Position numbers and translations under genes: made by a program | Assembly (NCBI GenBank): GCA_034008185.1 | Contig: CM067084.1 | Coordinates: 72,878,255 to 72,942,254 of the forward strand | Source of the DNA: Gorsachius magnificus | Lineage: Eukaryota > Chordata > Aves > Pelecaniformes > Ardeidae | Reading direction: 5' to 3' | DNA length: 64,000 nucleotides | Shown: positions 46,578 through 61,755 of the stretch, one piece after another | How the letters are laid out: every line of letters starts with the position of its first letter | How positions within the stretch are numbered: the stretch's first letter is position 1 | Notes under the pieces: model-generated | Told to the model about the DNA's origin: nothing | Databases searched by the model: none | What the model saw: the letters and a program-made list of their open reading frames with translations, nothing else

Positions 46578-49500
46578 TCTTCTCTCCTAGGATCCCTTTT
46601 TCAATGTTAGGTTTAGAAACAATATTAGCAAAAGGATGAGAAATGTGCAAGTTCAAATTTATTTATGTTTACTAAGTTATTATATGCTTTCAAAGGAGGG
46701 ATTATCCTAATCAAAATATGTGGAGGGGGGAAATAAAGCAATCAATCAAATTCAAAATACTGTGGCTATCTGGGAAGTGGAACAAGCGGCTGTGGGAAAT
46801 TTATTACTTTTTTCCAGTGTTCTGAACAAATTTCTTCTTAAATCCTGAAGGTGTGTGATTTGGGGTTTTTTTTTTTGCATTTAGTAATCTGAGGAATATG
46901 TGAACAAAATAGAGCTTCATGAGGGATTTATTGTGGTAGTTTGGCTGCCAAGAAACCTATGGTAAATATGTCTGGTTTGAAGATTATTTTGACTAGTTAT
47001 GTCTCCTATTATATTAATTTTTCTTGGAACACTGAATATTTTTTTTAATTAAAGGAAAATGCCAGAGATTTTTGATGCAACTTATTCTCTACTGTTCTAC
47101 TTAGTAATTCCATGATGAGATTATGGTGGTGAAATCATTGACTACATGGTAAAAAGTTCCAAGGGACCAGAGTGCAAAGTGCTTTACAAAATAAGCCATG
47201 GGCTATTTTGGATCTTAAATGTCTATGAACAATTTCAAATATTACATTAAATATGGACTCTAACATAATTTTGCTAAAGAATTTGTAATGTCTTATGTAA
47301 CAACTGTTTCCTTGTATTGGTGTGTCTAGAAATAGGCAAATGGCTTTAGTGATCTCCACTGTATAATTTGACTTTGTATAACCCTATTTAGTTTTTCAGA
47401 AGGGATGAAATTTTTCGTAAATGTTAAGTGTGATAATTCACTGACAAGAAATTTAAGTTTGAATCCTACTATTTGAAATAACGCTGTTTGATAGAGTGTC
47501 TGAAGCTGTAGACAGGAATTCAGTATGAAAATTCTAACTTTACCTTTCCTTGCCCATCCTACGCTCTTCTGGCATACTGCATAAAACCTTAACTGCTTTG
47601 CCGTTGCCTTGCAGTGGTATTTCCACTATGGAAGTGATGGAAGAACAAATACTGTCTTTGATCAGGAAAAGACCAAATCCTCGTGTGGCGTAGGGGAATA
47701 CTGATCTGTAACAGGGTCTGCTTTTTTCCTTTAAACCTTAAGTATGCTTTTCAGGCTGTTTATGGAGGAACAGAAGCTGGGCAGTGTTTCAAAACTGGAA
47801 GGGATAACATTTAAAGTGATTATGAGAGAAATAGTTCTCTTGGTTATTAAAAAAAAAAAAGCATTTAAATATAAACCTGACTGCTGTCACACTTTGTGGC
47901 TCAAAGCTGGTTTTGTATATTCTGTTTTAGATGAAGCTTTTAAAATGACTAAATAGTAAAATTGTCATAACTAATACAGTTACTTCTGTGTAAATAATGT
48001 TATCTTGCTCACTTTTAGTGTTACTCATGCATAGTTTCTTGTACTCGGTGTGGCAATGATTTAAAAAAAACATATGGGCATGACTGTTGTGAGGAGTTGG
48101 AGTTTTGTCTCGCTGGCCGTGCCAGAATATCGTTGGTAACTGTTTAAAGTCTGTTCATAGCTGCAAAGAAAGCTTTGGTGTGGAGTTGGTGTCTCATTTG
48201 GTGCTAGAGAATTGAAAGTTGGGAAGCTAAACTTCCTTCAGCTCTGTGAGGGGCAGCAGCACCGTTCACGTGGTGGGGCACGCTGGCCACGCATGGCCCG
48301 GCTCGGAGGGTTGTCTGTCCTCGGGGGTGAATCAGTTCGCAGGACTGAGTCAGCGAGTGGCTCTTCAAAGGAATTCTATTTGCCAAAGATTACTTGAAAT
48401 AACCATAGAGAACCTGTGTACAGCACTGGTACTAACTTTCTGCTGTTGTCAGTAACAGGCTGCAAACCTGCACCAAATCTCCTGAACCATTAAACCCAAG
48501 CCTTGCAGGAAGATGCAATCACTCATTTGCAATAGCTATTAGCTACCATTTTCATGTTATGAAGAGAATCTTTTGGTTTGTTCAGCTGTAGCTTAAAGGC
48601 TTTAAATAATCTTTTAGTTTTGAAAGAAATTTTGACACTACGTTAATGTTTTCTAATTAAAATTAAGGTTTTGAACTTTCCAAATTTTTCTGCTACTGCA
48701 TGTTTTGTGCTTTCAGGGTTTGACAAATTGATAGACTTGCTTTGCAGGAGAAACGTTGGTATCAGCAGAGCAGGAGTAGACCCGTTATGTGCCTGTTGGA
48801 AGGTAATGTGTGTAACAAGAGTTTTCAAGGGTAGCGTGAAAGAATCCTGCCATTCTGAGTTTTGTGTGCAGAGATTGCATCATGGAACAAGGAATAGCAT
48901 GAGAATCAGACATTTTTTTCTTTAGATAGGCTAGGTAATTAATACATACTTTATTTCTAGTTTTTACCCTTAATGTCATCACTGAATTGACTTTGGTAAA
49001 CGTTTTTCTCATTTGTTTAATGGATGTGGATAATGCACCAGCTAAGAATATGTGAAATTTCTGTGTGATTTCTAAAGTACACCAAAGCATAAACCAAAAT
49101 AACTGTAGTGCTACCTGCAACTTAGTGGAATCTACTGTTTTAAGTTTTTAGGCACGTTAGTTTATTCAGCTCTGCTCTTCAGGTGTCAGGATAATGGGCA
49201 CCTCCGTGTGACCTTTGATTGGTTTTGGTCAGCTGTATCAGAATTTAACTTCGTAATGTGTGATAGGTTTCAAATGTATAAAGGGAAGGGCATGTCATCT
49301 TGGTGAAATTATATTATCTTTACTTAAAGGTGATGTAGAACTGTCAGGGATAAAACTGATTTTGAAACCAATGTGAGTTGGCTTATTAAGGCTGAGTGTG
49401 CCAAGGAAACCATGTTGTCCTTAGGCAAGCTGTAGTTTTGATATGTTAATACTGAATCAAATAGTCTAGGAAATGGTAAACCCTCTGTTAAAGAAACCCT

Positions 49501-52500
49501 ATGTTAAAGAAAAACATATCGTCATAATTCTGCTGCCCAAAGGGAAATGAATGAGTCCAAGTAGGTTTTTTACAAAACTTAAACCTGTGAATACTCCAAG
49601 AGGCCATGGTTAAACTTGTTCTTAAATCTGTTTTTGTTAAAAATATGCACCATATGGTGCACTAAAGGCTTGTCTTCTATCAGTTGTTCATCTGCATTTT
49701 TGCGCTGCTGCAAGGGGCATGGGGTGGGAGCTTCTAGGGGGAAGGAAACTTAAGAGTTCTTCAATAATGTGTAACAAAAGCCAGTGGAGAAAGAACCTGC
49801 ATGTGGCTACCAGCAGGCAGTGTCCTGCTTGCAGGCGCTTGGGGAGGATGCTGCGTTATCCCTTGCAGAGGTTTTTAATGCTGTTCTTCCTGGAAGAAAA
49901 AAAGTGCTGAAGCTTCTACTCTCTCAAATCTCGAATTTTTACATCTTCTACAGTTTTGCCAATTATTAGGTAGTTTTTTATGAGATATTAGTGTTCACTT
50001 TTTTATGCCATTTAATATGTCTAAGGGATTGCCTATCCAGTCACATTCAGGAGAGTTGATACAATAACTAAAGATGAGAAATTAATGCCTGTGAGTTTAA
50101 GTGCATTATACCCATTTGCAGAGGAGAAGATGGCCTTTGATTTTCAGGTTGATCTTCCTGGAGGGAATGTCCTTACAATAGTTTAATGTGCTTTAATTTA
50201 TGTGTGCTGATGTAATGCCTTTGGCTAGCTTGTCTTCTCTCTCTTGACTCTCCCTGTTTAGGTGATGTTAGACATGTCCCCTGAAAGCCAAACTTGGGGA
50301 AAATAACTGCTTGGTTATCAGGTATTTCTTGTATTCCAGTTGTGCTATTTTTGAGACCTTCTTTTCATTTGCGCTTACAGGTTTTTCTACTATTCTGCTC
50401 ACTTCCAGCTTTATTCAAGGTGAAGGGAGTGTGGGGAAACACGTGATACTTCCTTATGTTGGTCACTTTATAGTATAATTTCTCATCTTTTTTTTCTTCT
50501 CATGTTTGTACAAATTGGTCTTCATGGCAAGAAGTGATGTGGTGGAAAAACTGTTCTCCAAACTGGGAATTGAGCCAAGGCTGTCACTTGATATGGGAAG
50601 CTCTTTGTGGGTGTAACTGTGTGGTTCCAAGTGCTAGCTGCATTCTGCAAAACCCTATGAGCCCAAGATGTGCAACTTCTCCCCGCACCAGCTTTCCTTA
50701 GTTGCAACTGGGATATAGGCTCCTCTGCAGGATTCCTTCTGAAGGCTGTGGTTTCCAGGGAGGGACCCTGCCTTTGGGAAACTGTCTGCACGTGCTGGAA
50801 GGGATACTTGAGATATGATTTTGGTCTCCTCCGTTGCTGGAGGAGGAGCTATCACGTCTCACCAGCTAGTTGAAACTTCTGATAGCTGGTGTGCTCTGAC
50901 TCTACAGCATACTTTGTCTCTAACTCTGACCAGAGGTTCATTCTGGAGCGAAAGAGCTTGCATGGGATGTGTTCTATGGAAGAATTTGCTGACATGCTTA
51001 GCTAAATATTGTAAATCTTTTGAATTTGGCTGTTGGCAACATGTTAATCATTGCCAGGAAAAAAAAAAATAAAGGAAAGAATTTAATTCAGAGCTGTGGA
51101 GGTGATTGCTGAAGCTTCCTCAGCGAGTGAGTGACAGCACTAGGAAAGGGATGCAGATGCCTTGGCTTCGAGCCCTGGGTCCTGCTCAGCAGATTTCTTG
51201 TGTTAAGTAGGATTAGAAGCGACAGAATATCTGTGCCCATAAACTATGTAATCTGAAAATGCTTTGCTCTTTTTGCATTGTTTTCTTAAATTTTTAAAAG
51301 AAAAAAGGAAACTTTTTTTTTAAAAAAAGGCATACAAGCTACAGACCTACAGCAAAGAAAAAAAAGGAAATGATAAATGATAGTTTGTCAGGAACCTCAA
51401 GCACCACATTGCACGTGTGTAGCTACAGCCAGAAGGAGAGATGAAGGTCACAGTCCCAGCCAGACCCCTCATGATGCTATGTCACTGTCTGCTGGAGAGT
51501 ATGTTTAGCAAAGTCATACTGAAACAGTGTTGATCTGCACGCTTTGAGAAGTTGAGAGCCGCTGAACCTTGTGGTCTCTTCCCTTCATGGGTACAAGTTT
51601 GAAACAGCAGCTTTAGAGAATGTGTTCCCGTCAACCCCTGCTACCAACAGCGGAGAGCCGAAAAAGAAGCGTTGTGTGCTATGCCCTCATATTCCTGTGG
51701 TACTATGGTTTAGTCTTAGGTTATAATGTGACACATTCATCATTATAGTCTGTTGTCTTAAAAAATGTGATGGCTTTCAAAGGACTTAGTTGTAGTTATT
51801 TATTAACCTGTTAGATTCAAACCCCTGCTTTTCATACTTTTATCAAAAGGCAAAATATTTCAAGACAAAGCAGGACTGAGACAGTTGTTGAAAGGTATGC
51901 TGCAATCAAATGTTGTATGTTCTTTGTTTTCTCATGGCCATCTCATCACTGAATAATTATGGGTTTAGCAGGGAAGGCAAAGGAAAATAGTTGTGTGGGG
52001 AAACCATTATCTTTTTTGCGAGAGCGAAGTGAAGAACTGAACCTGAAGGTTAGTTGTATGGGGTATGTGAAGTTTAACTAGGTGCAGATATTCCTTGAGG
52101 TTAATGTAGTATAACTTTCATTTTAACATGTACTGATTTTTTTTTTAACTTCACCATTATTTTTTACTTTTTTACCATTTTATTGACTTGTTTTGAGTGG
52201 TCAGTTTTCACCATAGTTTTTTCTAGTTTCAGGAGCAGTAATAAGTAGGCTGAATTTAGTGCCAATGCTAAACTAGTCACTTATTCTAGAAAGTAATCAT
52301 CTATCTAGGAACTAAGATAATGAAACCAGTAGGTGATGTTCATAGGAGTTGATTGAATTGTCCTCTTTCTTTTACCTGAGAGTAAATTAAATTAGTAGAA
52401 AACAGTGTAGTTCTGGAGTAGGTTTTCTGATACAGTGTAACTTTTAAACAAGTGTGTTAATGGTAAATTCTGTAATTTGGAATTTTGAGTCCATAGTATG

Positions 52501-53357
52501 CTAGCTGTATGTAGTTTATTTAAATCTCCATATGGCTTCCTCAGTTTGATGTCATGTACCAGATTCTACATGCTGATGGACTATAGAGTGAGGTCTGCCC
52601 CTTCTAGTCCTTGGCTCTGGTTCTTTAGTGAATATTAATGCAGGTCCATTAGTTAGAAATCTCTCGGATTTCTGCTTGTATACCAAGGAACTTGAGTTCA
52701 ATGCTTTGTATGACACTGACCACCTTAGACGATGAGAAGTGACATGAGTTTTGCTGGATTGCTGTACTGAAGTGAGTACTGCCCCTTTCACTGAATGCAG
52801 TCTAGAGCAGGTCTCCATCCCAACCGTTTATTCGTTGGTTTAACACTGCTTCCTAGTGGAAGGAAGCTGAACTCTCTCATCAGCAAGTTTGAGTTTAGGA
52901 TGTTGTATTGGCTAATGCTCATGTGGTTGTTCAGGATAGGGAAATGAGTTGGTGTTTCTGCTATGTGGAAAAGTGTTGGAGAGTTACAAACTCTGGGGTT
53001 TTTTTGTTTTGTGAGGTTTTTTGTTTGTTCAGATGCTAGTATATCTTCAGATGTACTCAGATTTTCTGCTGCTAAGGCAGCATCAGGGTCTCATGCTAAT
53101 CATGACTATTTAACCTCCTTGTACCTTATCTTCCCCGTACCTCGCATCTCTCTAGTGATGTTGCAGTTGAACTGTGCTGGAACTGAAGTTGCAGAGCCAA
53201 AAAGAAAGGGGTGGCAGTTGAGGAAGAAACCAAGCAAGACAATAGTGAGCAGGAATGTTCCTTAACCTGTTACTAACTTTGAAATTACAAATTCACATTC
53301 GAATGCAAAGAGGCATGTTGGGCATCTCGGCTAGCTTTCCACCTGTGTTCTGGTTAC

Positions 53358-53389
53358 AATAAAAATTACAATGTCTGCTTTAAGCTTTA

Positions 53390-53431
<42 letters not shown>
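53358..53431 (+). other. AATAAA signal followed by a 38-base A run
   Basis: AATAAA at 53358-53363 is followed 30 bases later by 38 uninterrupted A (53394-53431). The spacing is that of an mRNA 3' end, so this may be the tail of a processed retrocopy or chance. Sequence upstream (52.9-53.35 kb) includes an open frame at 52963-53265 that I do not recognise. I saw no target-site duplication. Confidence 0.5.
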
Positions 53432-53434
<3 letters not shown>

Positions 53435-56390
53435 TGGCTAGGAATGTGGGGATCTTATAAAATTCAGTGCAGTCAACATACTGAAGATAAGTACTTGAGA
53501 ACCACCGTTACTGACACATACCGCCTCTTGCTGTTTATTCACTGGTTTTGGCTCAATTGCAGTAGGAGCTTGGATGTAAAAAATTATATTTGACCAAAAG
53601 CCACCCTTCAATTTTATACTTGAAATTAGATTATTAACACTGGTTAACAATACTGTATTTCATCAGAAAACAGTACTTTCTGGAAGAAAAAAATTTTTTA
53701 TAGCCTAGAATTTCACATGGCTTTCAGGATGGCCTTACCAGAAATCATGTGAACATAGCTGAGAAATGTAATTGCTAAATTTTCAAAATAGACTAAGTAC
53801 GAACAAGAATAAAGCTACTTCTACAGCATATAGCACCACCAGTATGTATCAGGTGGTCCAATATACATAGGTAACATTTTTAGCTTTTGTTTCAGTGATA
53901 AAAGACAAGACCTTTATAGATTGTGACATGGGAAATCAAAAGAGGAACAGTGACCTTGCTCCAATTGGAAGTATTCCTCTTAAAGAAGAGAAAAGATGAA
54001 AAAGTGTTAGAACATCTTTTTGATTGAATGTTTGCACTGTTACTGTATATTTTTTCTTCTAAAATGATCCCTGGGGGAGAATAAATGCAGACAGCTGTAA
54101 GTACCTCGTTAGTGCTTGCTTCTCTGTTCGGAGCCCTTAGAGATGGGCTCTGTTGCACGCTGGTCCCTCTCATGGTGAGAGATGGCAGAAATAGTTTCCT
54201 AGGAAAGGAAATTCCATTGTTTTCTATTGAGATTTACTTCTTCCAGTGGAGCGTCGTCTCTCGTTCGTGCTGTATTGCTCAGTTCTGGGGGTTTGGGATG
54301 ATCCGTGGCATCTGTCTGCTTTTCCATTCGCAGTGCTTCTTCAGTTGGTCTGGGCATCCTTTCACTTTCTTGTCGTTTGGAAATGCCATCCAAAGTATTG
54401 CCTTTCTCTTGTGACTTCCTTCGGTGCATTTGGTTAGAGATGTGTGTGTCTGTATAGATGTACGCATTTATCTATACCCATATCTTGATTATGTTGTTAC
54501 AGTTTTGTAATAACAAGGTAGTACTTGGAAGCTGTGACGTATGCTTGATGGGGACTATCTACTCAGAAGACTTTTCTAAACCTTACTGTTAGTTAATGAG
54601 CTATTTAATAGTATAGCTGTACATATAATATAGTTGTGGGATTTTTTATTTCTCCTCAACCAGAGCAGTTGCACAACTGCCAGATGTCATTGTGCTACAG
54701 TACTTGCACTCCTCCCAGTATATGTTTTCAGAGTCCATGTTTTTGGGGAAGCTTAAGCAGATAAGTTAATTGGAAGATTAAAAATCTTGGTATATTAATT
54801 GTTCAGTGGTGATTTCTGAAAGGCAAGCAGCATGATTTCCAGGAAACTTTTTTTTTTAAAGGAAGGAGTTCTTGTTACTTTATTCAAGAAATTGTATGAA
54901 TCCGTGTGGGCTCCTAACTGGACTGTTGCTTAGTGTTCTTCATGGCCCATATCCGCAGCATTTGTTGCCTGGGCTGAAGCAGATATCTGACTGGACAGCA
55001 GTAAACATCATGTGCAGGTGTGTGTAAAGCCCATGTGGATAGGGTGTGTAAGTGTTTGAGACTCGATGAGGAAGAATTTCCCATTGATGAAATGGTCACC
55101 AGCCAAGAAGGAATGATCATTTCCTGAGCAAGAATAACTTTCAATTTTTTTTGCCTATTCAAACAAGAGGGTTTCCCCTCTTCTGATTTTTCAGAGGCAA
55201 GTAATACCCCAAGGTATTATTGCACATGATCAGATATCTAGTAATATGCAACAGTGAAGTTATTTTATTTAGTTTAACTGTCGTCTTTTGAGTGAATCCT
55301 TACCTCTGATTGCCTGGATTTTGCCGCTGGCGAGGAGCATGTGCAGCAGTCACCATAAGCCAGGCGAAGGGGAATAACTTGTTTGTGTGCCTAAACTTTC
55401 AGATGCTCTGACTCTCTTTTTTTTCTGTTTTCCTCTTCTGTTACATATCATGGAACCACACCACAAAGTCACTGTAAAAATCCTGGAAAAGAAATTAACA
55501 GATGCAATATTAACATTTCACTGGTGATTTGTTCTTTTCTAGCCTTTTTTTAAAAGCTTAAAAAATAACAGGTCTGGGAAATATTTGCGTTTTGAGATAA
55601 AGGAGACGTACGTGTTGTTTAGGAACTTTCATTTCTGCTTGTAGAGCTTATTTTCTCCTGACTGACAAAGCTACGATCTGCTGTTGGGAACTGAGGATGC
55701 TTCGTTAGAAGCGAGACAGGAGAAACCACTTTAGGGTTTATTTGCGACTTAAAAAAAATGTGGCTTGTGTGGTGTGTTGGAGGCTTTGAAGTGGTGACTC
55801 ATGTTATGTATCATCAGTATCAGGAAAGAGTGCTTTATATAACACTGATTTTTGTATCTTGGTTAAAAATTTCAGAGCAGACTACATTTAGAAACAGTGA
55901 ATGTGATGTTTGAAGAAAAAAACAAGTTGGAAGTTTGAATGATGCACATTACAAGTAACTTCAATAAGCGGCTTTGCAGGAAGAAGAATGGGGATTTCAT
56001 ATTTCTTCCAGCTTTGACTATTATAAGCAATTTGTATGTTCACGATTATTATAATTTTGAAATGGTTTAAGTACAAAACAATGGTCTATAAGGTTATTTG
56101 CTATGTTAGATTCTTTGTTGGATTTACTGTGACCGCGTTTTGCCTAGCTTTTTGTATAGCATGAATAGCATAATGCTTTATCAACTGGAGCTGTTTTGGG
56201 AAGAATGTGCTCCATAAGACTGAAACATGGAATTAAAAATTTTTTAATTGTGAAGGTGCCTCCACTGAAACTCTGACATAGCCCCTAGTATGCTGCAAAT
56301 TTGGATATCATCAGAAGGGTTTTTTTCTCTTCTCACTTGAGCTCTTCACATGCTTTGTTTTTTTAGCATCAAGAAATGACATAGCTGTGA

Positions 56391-56455
56391 CCAAAAAAAC
56401 CCCAAAGCAACCAATCCCAAACAAAACAAAAAACCCAAACAAACAAAAAAGCCCA
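56391..56455. repeat. A/C-rich low-complexity tract
   Basis: A chain of caaaaaaacccc, aaacaaaacaaaaaaccc and similar units lacking G. It is simple sequence of a kind common in bird introns. Confidence 0.7.
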
Positions 56456-59400
56456 CTACCCTGGAAAAATTTGTGAAGTAGGCTAGTATTTCAATGCTGG
56501 AAAAAAAAAGTACAACACAACAGCTTAAATAAAAATAACATTTTTAGAATCCTGAAGCTGTCTGTTGGATGTGTTCAGTAAGTTCATGAAGAAACTTGTC
56601 CAGCCTCGAGCAGATGTAGGAGGGTAGTGCAGGAGTTGCATGGCCTGAAAGCGAATCCACATGCTGTGGTATAATGTTTATACCTGTACTTTTCCTGTCT
56701 TTCATTCATCTTCAGTTTATGTAATTGTTAATAAGGACTCCCAGGAACAACTTCTAAAATAAAAATTACGTGCATTCTAGTTTTAACAGTATTTAAACTT
56801 TGATCTGATTGATCAGAAATAACATAATTTGTGAGTGTATCCTGTGGTTTGCTTGAGTATTTTTCTGACCTTCCACCATTACTCTTATGAGCATTTAATC
56901 TCTGATGCTTGAGAGAAGATCATGCAAGGTATCATCTCATGCTTTTCTTTGCATTTTAGGGCTTGGGAAAGTCAGGTGTGGTTCAGTGCCAGTTAAACCT
57001 TCCTCTGCGTCTTGTTCTGGTTTTGGCTTCCATGTCACCACTGAAGCCTTGTGCTGCCTTTGCATTCAGGATTCAGAGGATGAAAAACATTTTTATTATT
57101 GATATAAACTGTTCAGAATCTTAATTTTTTTTAGAGGAAAATTTCTCTTTCTCAAGAGAAATGAATATCTAAACCCCATCACTTTTAAAGATGCGTCTGC
57201 AGTAGAAGTAAGCAGGTATACAAAATACCTGAAGTTGGATGGTTGTTTCAGGATTGATGTTAACCTGCTAGCTATATTGGTTTTGTGTGTGCTTCAAGGA
57301 AGAATGAAGTAGTCTGTTTATTTGTAGTAGTTCTGTATTCTCTCTCCTTTATGGTCTGATTTAGTAGTCTCTGCTTGTTAGGTAAGAGAGAAGTCAGCAG
57401 ACTTTTCATAAAATTCTGTGTATTGAGTACAAATGTATGCAATTATATTTGAAAAACTGAATCCCATTTCTTGTGCTTTCTTAATGTACTTTGGAGGAAT
57501 TAAGTTTTAGATTGCACCTTATTGATTAAAGCCTATGCAGTATGTCTCCTCTCGAGCTTTCCTATCTACAAGTGAAGATAAGCATAATCTCCAGTGGAAG
57601 GTTGAAATGAAGGATAGGGGAGTTGCTAAAAGCTGAGCTGTGACTGTAACCCACTACTCTTAACCTGGTCTTGCTTGGTATTACTCTTCTAAATTGCATA
57701 GCAATCTAACCTCCTACTCTGTGGACTGACTGGTGGAAGAACTTTCTCTGGCTAAAATCTTGTGTGTTGCTTGATAAGAAAAGCCCTTTGCCTTGGAATT
57801 CCATGTTTGTATCTTATGATGAGTTCTATGAACAACATCAAGCTTTTTGTGGAACATACACATTGAAATTAGTTATGGCAATATCTTTACAATACTGTTG
57901 CACCATATGATCCTTTTCATTACATCTGTGACTGTTTTTATGGTTACCTTTTCAATGTGTGCAGTATTTTAAATATTAAATAAGAGGTGAGTACAAAAAA
58001 TTGACCCTCATTTTTGGAAGCAGACTGCTTAAAGCTGGCAGACTCAAAGTACTTTTAAGTCCCTGATATTACTATGACCTTGGGGAAAAAAGAAAAATAG
58101 AATTATGGTTCCATTGCAAGTATTTAATAAAATAGTATTTTGAATCATTCTAAGACAACATATTGAGTGTCTTGAAACCCTTTTTCTTTTCCTTCCTTAT
58201 CCTTCTCTTTCTGAAAACTGGCAATGGTCACTTTTATCAGGAAATGAGAAGATTTCTGAATGCTTGCTTTTATGTTTGATTTTGTTTATGACAAACTGAG
58301 AGAGGGTCTGGAAAGGAGACATTCAGTCCAGTGAATAGGCAAGGAGGTTAAAGGACTATGAAAATTCAGGTATGTTAATATATTACATGCCTGACTTTCT
58401 CTTAAAGATACTGTTCTCTAGATGTAAGTGTTCATCTTGATTTGAAGTAAAGTCCTTTTAAAGATGTCAAAAGTTGACCGTCCAAAAATAGAGGTTTCCT
58501 AAGCTACCTATTCTGAAAACCTTTGCTCAATGTGTTGAGGCTTCCACTTTTCTCCATTCCTTTATCAATTAAAAGTGCTTCTCTAAAGTATTCAAGGAGT
58601 TCATTCTTGATGACTGATACGTGTTGATTTTTTGCACTGTGACAAAATAACCTGCACTAGTTATTGTTTAAAGGGTTTGAATTTCATAGAAATCTATCTG
58701 TAAGGAAACTGGAATCTTTAACAGAAACAATACCCTGAAAGTGAACCTTGAAATGTGGTGGTTTGGGTCAAGTCCAAATGCCAAGCAGGTGTTCCCTTGC
58801 AGGTGCAATGTGACCATGCAAGTTGCAAAATACTGTAAATATTGCTGTAAAACAAAGCTCAACTTCACAGTAGCTTCTGCTCTGTGCTTTTTAAAAGCAT
58901 GCAGTTACAATAAGTTGTCAAAAAATCATCACAGCTAGCAAGAAGCTAGAGGTGTTTGTGGAGCAATTTGCTTGTCTCTTGGCTTTCCCAGAGGTGGATA
59001 TTAACATGCCAGACTTCATCTCTGAGTTCAGAATTATTACTGCCAGAATGGCTTGTAGTTGTTTTACATTTCAAGAATTATTTTTCTTTGAGAAAAGGTT
59101 ATTTTTTTTCTCACTTGCTTTAACACAACTGAACTCCCTTTTAAACCTTTTATGTTGGGGGCAGGGGCAAGATTGCTTGCCGTGAGAGATGTTGTCTGAA
59201 AAATATTGATTTGCAAGCTTGCTCTGGAGGGTTGTGATAAATTGAAAACATCAGTATTATTATGGAAATACTCCTGAAATTCCCTTAACACTACCAGATA
59301 GTGTGGTAGGTGCTCTGTAGTATAAGGTAGTGCTAGTCTTTTTGAACAGTCCAATTTCTCTACCAATATAAAACAATTTTATCTTCTGTGATTTCTTCCA

Positions 59401-61755
59401 TTTGTGGCTCCTGATACTGTATAGCTTCTTGTATGCACCTTTAAAGGAAATAGTGGTATTCTCGTCTGCAAAGCTCTATTTTCTGAGGTTTAGCCCTGAA
59501 GGCATTTCAAAAATAAACTTGGCGTGCTACACCCAGCTATAAGGAGGAAATTTCACTGTATTTAAAAAAACCACCCTTGTCTTACAGCTTTTTTTCTTTT
59601 TATTCCTATATTTATTTAACAACTCAATTAGCTGAAAAGATGCCATTAAATTGCTTCATACTTGATTGTAGGCGAAATGCTGGGGGGAGCCTGCTCTGCA
59701 GGAGAACTTGGTGCTGGCACGCCTGCCCCAGCTCCGAGCGGCTGGGACCTGGGGAGGAGGAGGGTGTCCTTGCCCTGGCTGAGCTGCTTCTGTCCTGGGA
59801 AGAGGATGAGTGAACAAACTCACTATACTGAAAAAGTCTCTTGAGCGTTTCAGTTCAAGTTCAACATGTTTCCAGTACCTCATAGTGTTTTTTCTGTTAG
59901 ACCTTACTTACCATGTTTCTTGATCTTCCTTTGGGTAGTCCCACCATCCTGATTTTTTTTCCCTCTATTCTCTCTGCTGTGCCATTTCAGACTCTGAGTA
60001 GACTTCGCCTCTAATCTGTGTCTCGTTTTTTTCCAAATGCTTTTGGCATAGCATCAGTATGATACAGCCTTGCTGTACGTCCACAGATATAAAACACTGA
60101 GCAGACTGGTGTCGTATTTTTCTATTAATTCAGTAGTCTGCTTGACTGTACCAAATAATTTTTTTCCCCCTTTGCATTTAGATTCATGTGGTCACTCAAA
60201 GTAACACCCAAATTACTCTGACCATGTATACTTATATGGCACAGTTTTCCACTGCCTCCCTCTTCCCTATTGTAACAGACACAAAGCTAATTTCCTTAAT
60301 TTTCTTTGTTTTCCTGCCTGAGCCATATACCCTGCCTAACTCCAGCATATGTAGGAGGTTTTGCTTAATATTGAAAGGTCAGCTCTCTGCAGCTGGACAG
60401 TAATACCCAGCTTGGGGTGTTTGCTTTCCTCCCTGCTGCTCCCTGATGGGAACTCCTGGTTGTGGTTTTTTTTTTTCCTCCTGCTATGTAATCATAAAAA
60501 ACCTGGCTGCAGCTAACCTGCTCACGGGATTAATTAGCATGCTAGGCATATCTTGTTCCCCTATTTATGAGTGAAAATCCTAAAGCATATTCAGGAAGTT
60601 CAGAGCAATGTACAACAGCGCTGAGGAGGATGGTAGGTTGGGGAAGAAAAGGACATCCTGGAGAGGGGAGAGATGAGCACAAAGCACCGAGATGAGACAA
60701 GTACTGCTAGCTGGGAGAGGGAATTTATTCTGTGTTTTCATAACCTGTGTTATGAAACATCATCTTAGTGATGTCCAGGGCAAAGGGGATACTGCAGTTG
60801 CTGGCTGATCTTTTGAGTGTAAATGAAGAGATGCTTGTTTTGTGCATTTCCTTTTCCTTAAACAAATAAATACAAAACCCTTGGGAAACTCAGGTGCCTG
60901 ACTGAGCAGGAACCTCATCTTAGCCCCGCTCATCTCCCCCAGTCTAGCTACAAATATTTATGAAGTTTTGTGTGTTGGATTTTTTTTGTTTGAAACATTA
61001 AGATTCTGTAGCATCTTGTGTCATTCTAGTAATGTTGGTATTAACGTATTACCATTATGGTAGTTCCTAGAAGCCACGTGCATTGTCCAAGTCATTTTGT
61101 TTAATGCCATTTCAAAAAACCAAACTAACTGTTTTGCCGTATTACCAATATGTATTGATTTACACCAAGTTTTGGAGGCTGGGAGATGATGATAGTTGTT
61201 CATCATCATGTTTTGTGTGAGGACAAGAATTTAGGTCTTGTCATGGATAAATACACAAGTCATAAGATCCCATCAGCATTTTGTTCATTATGTCTAAACA
61301 TGTAGAAAGGTAGCAAAGCAGGGTGGCTGAGCGTTAGCTCTGTGCCCACTGCAGAGTGTTTATTCTGAGCATCCCTATCCCTAGTTATTCTGTGTGGCAC
61401 ACCTGTATGTTTTTAATTGAGAAATTTGCCTTCCAAATATGGTTTTGGTGGTTTCTGCTTGCTCCCCCAGCCATTCCTGACACCAGTCCCGATAACCTAA
61501 TACATAATTTCTAAAACCAGGAGCACAGTGGTTTGTAGGAAATTAATCCCCTTTTCTAATCTTGGATGAGTTATTATTTATGTTAATTACTGGTTTTTTT
61601 GAGTTTATTTCAATTATTTCATGTTGCTTTGGGATGGTGTTTGAATAATTTAATTTTACTCTAAAGCAACTTATAAAGATATATTTAATATAATTTGTTA
61701 GATGTAAAAGAAAACCTTAACTTGTACATTAGAGACACAATTGAAGTATCACATT

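Noticed and set aside
59662..59844. GC-rich patch as a candidate ZFYVE28 exon 2
   Set aside because: The translation does not resemble the expected continuation after KPK and is not flanked by convincing splice sites.
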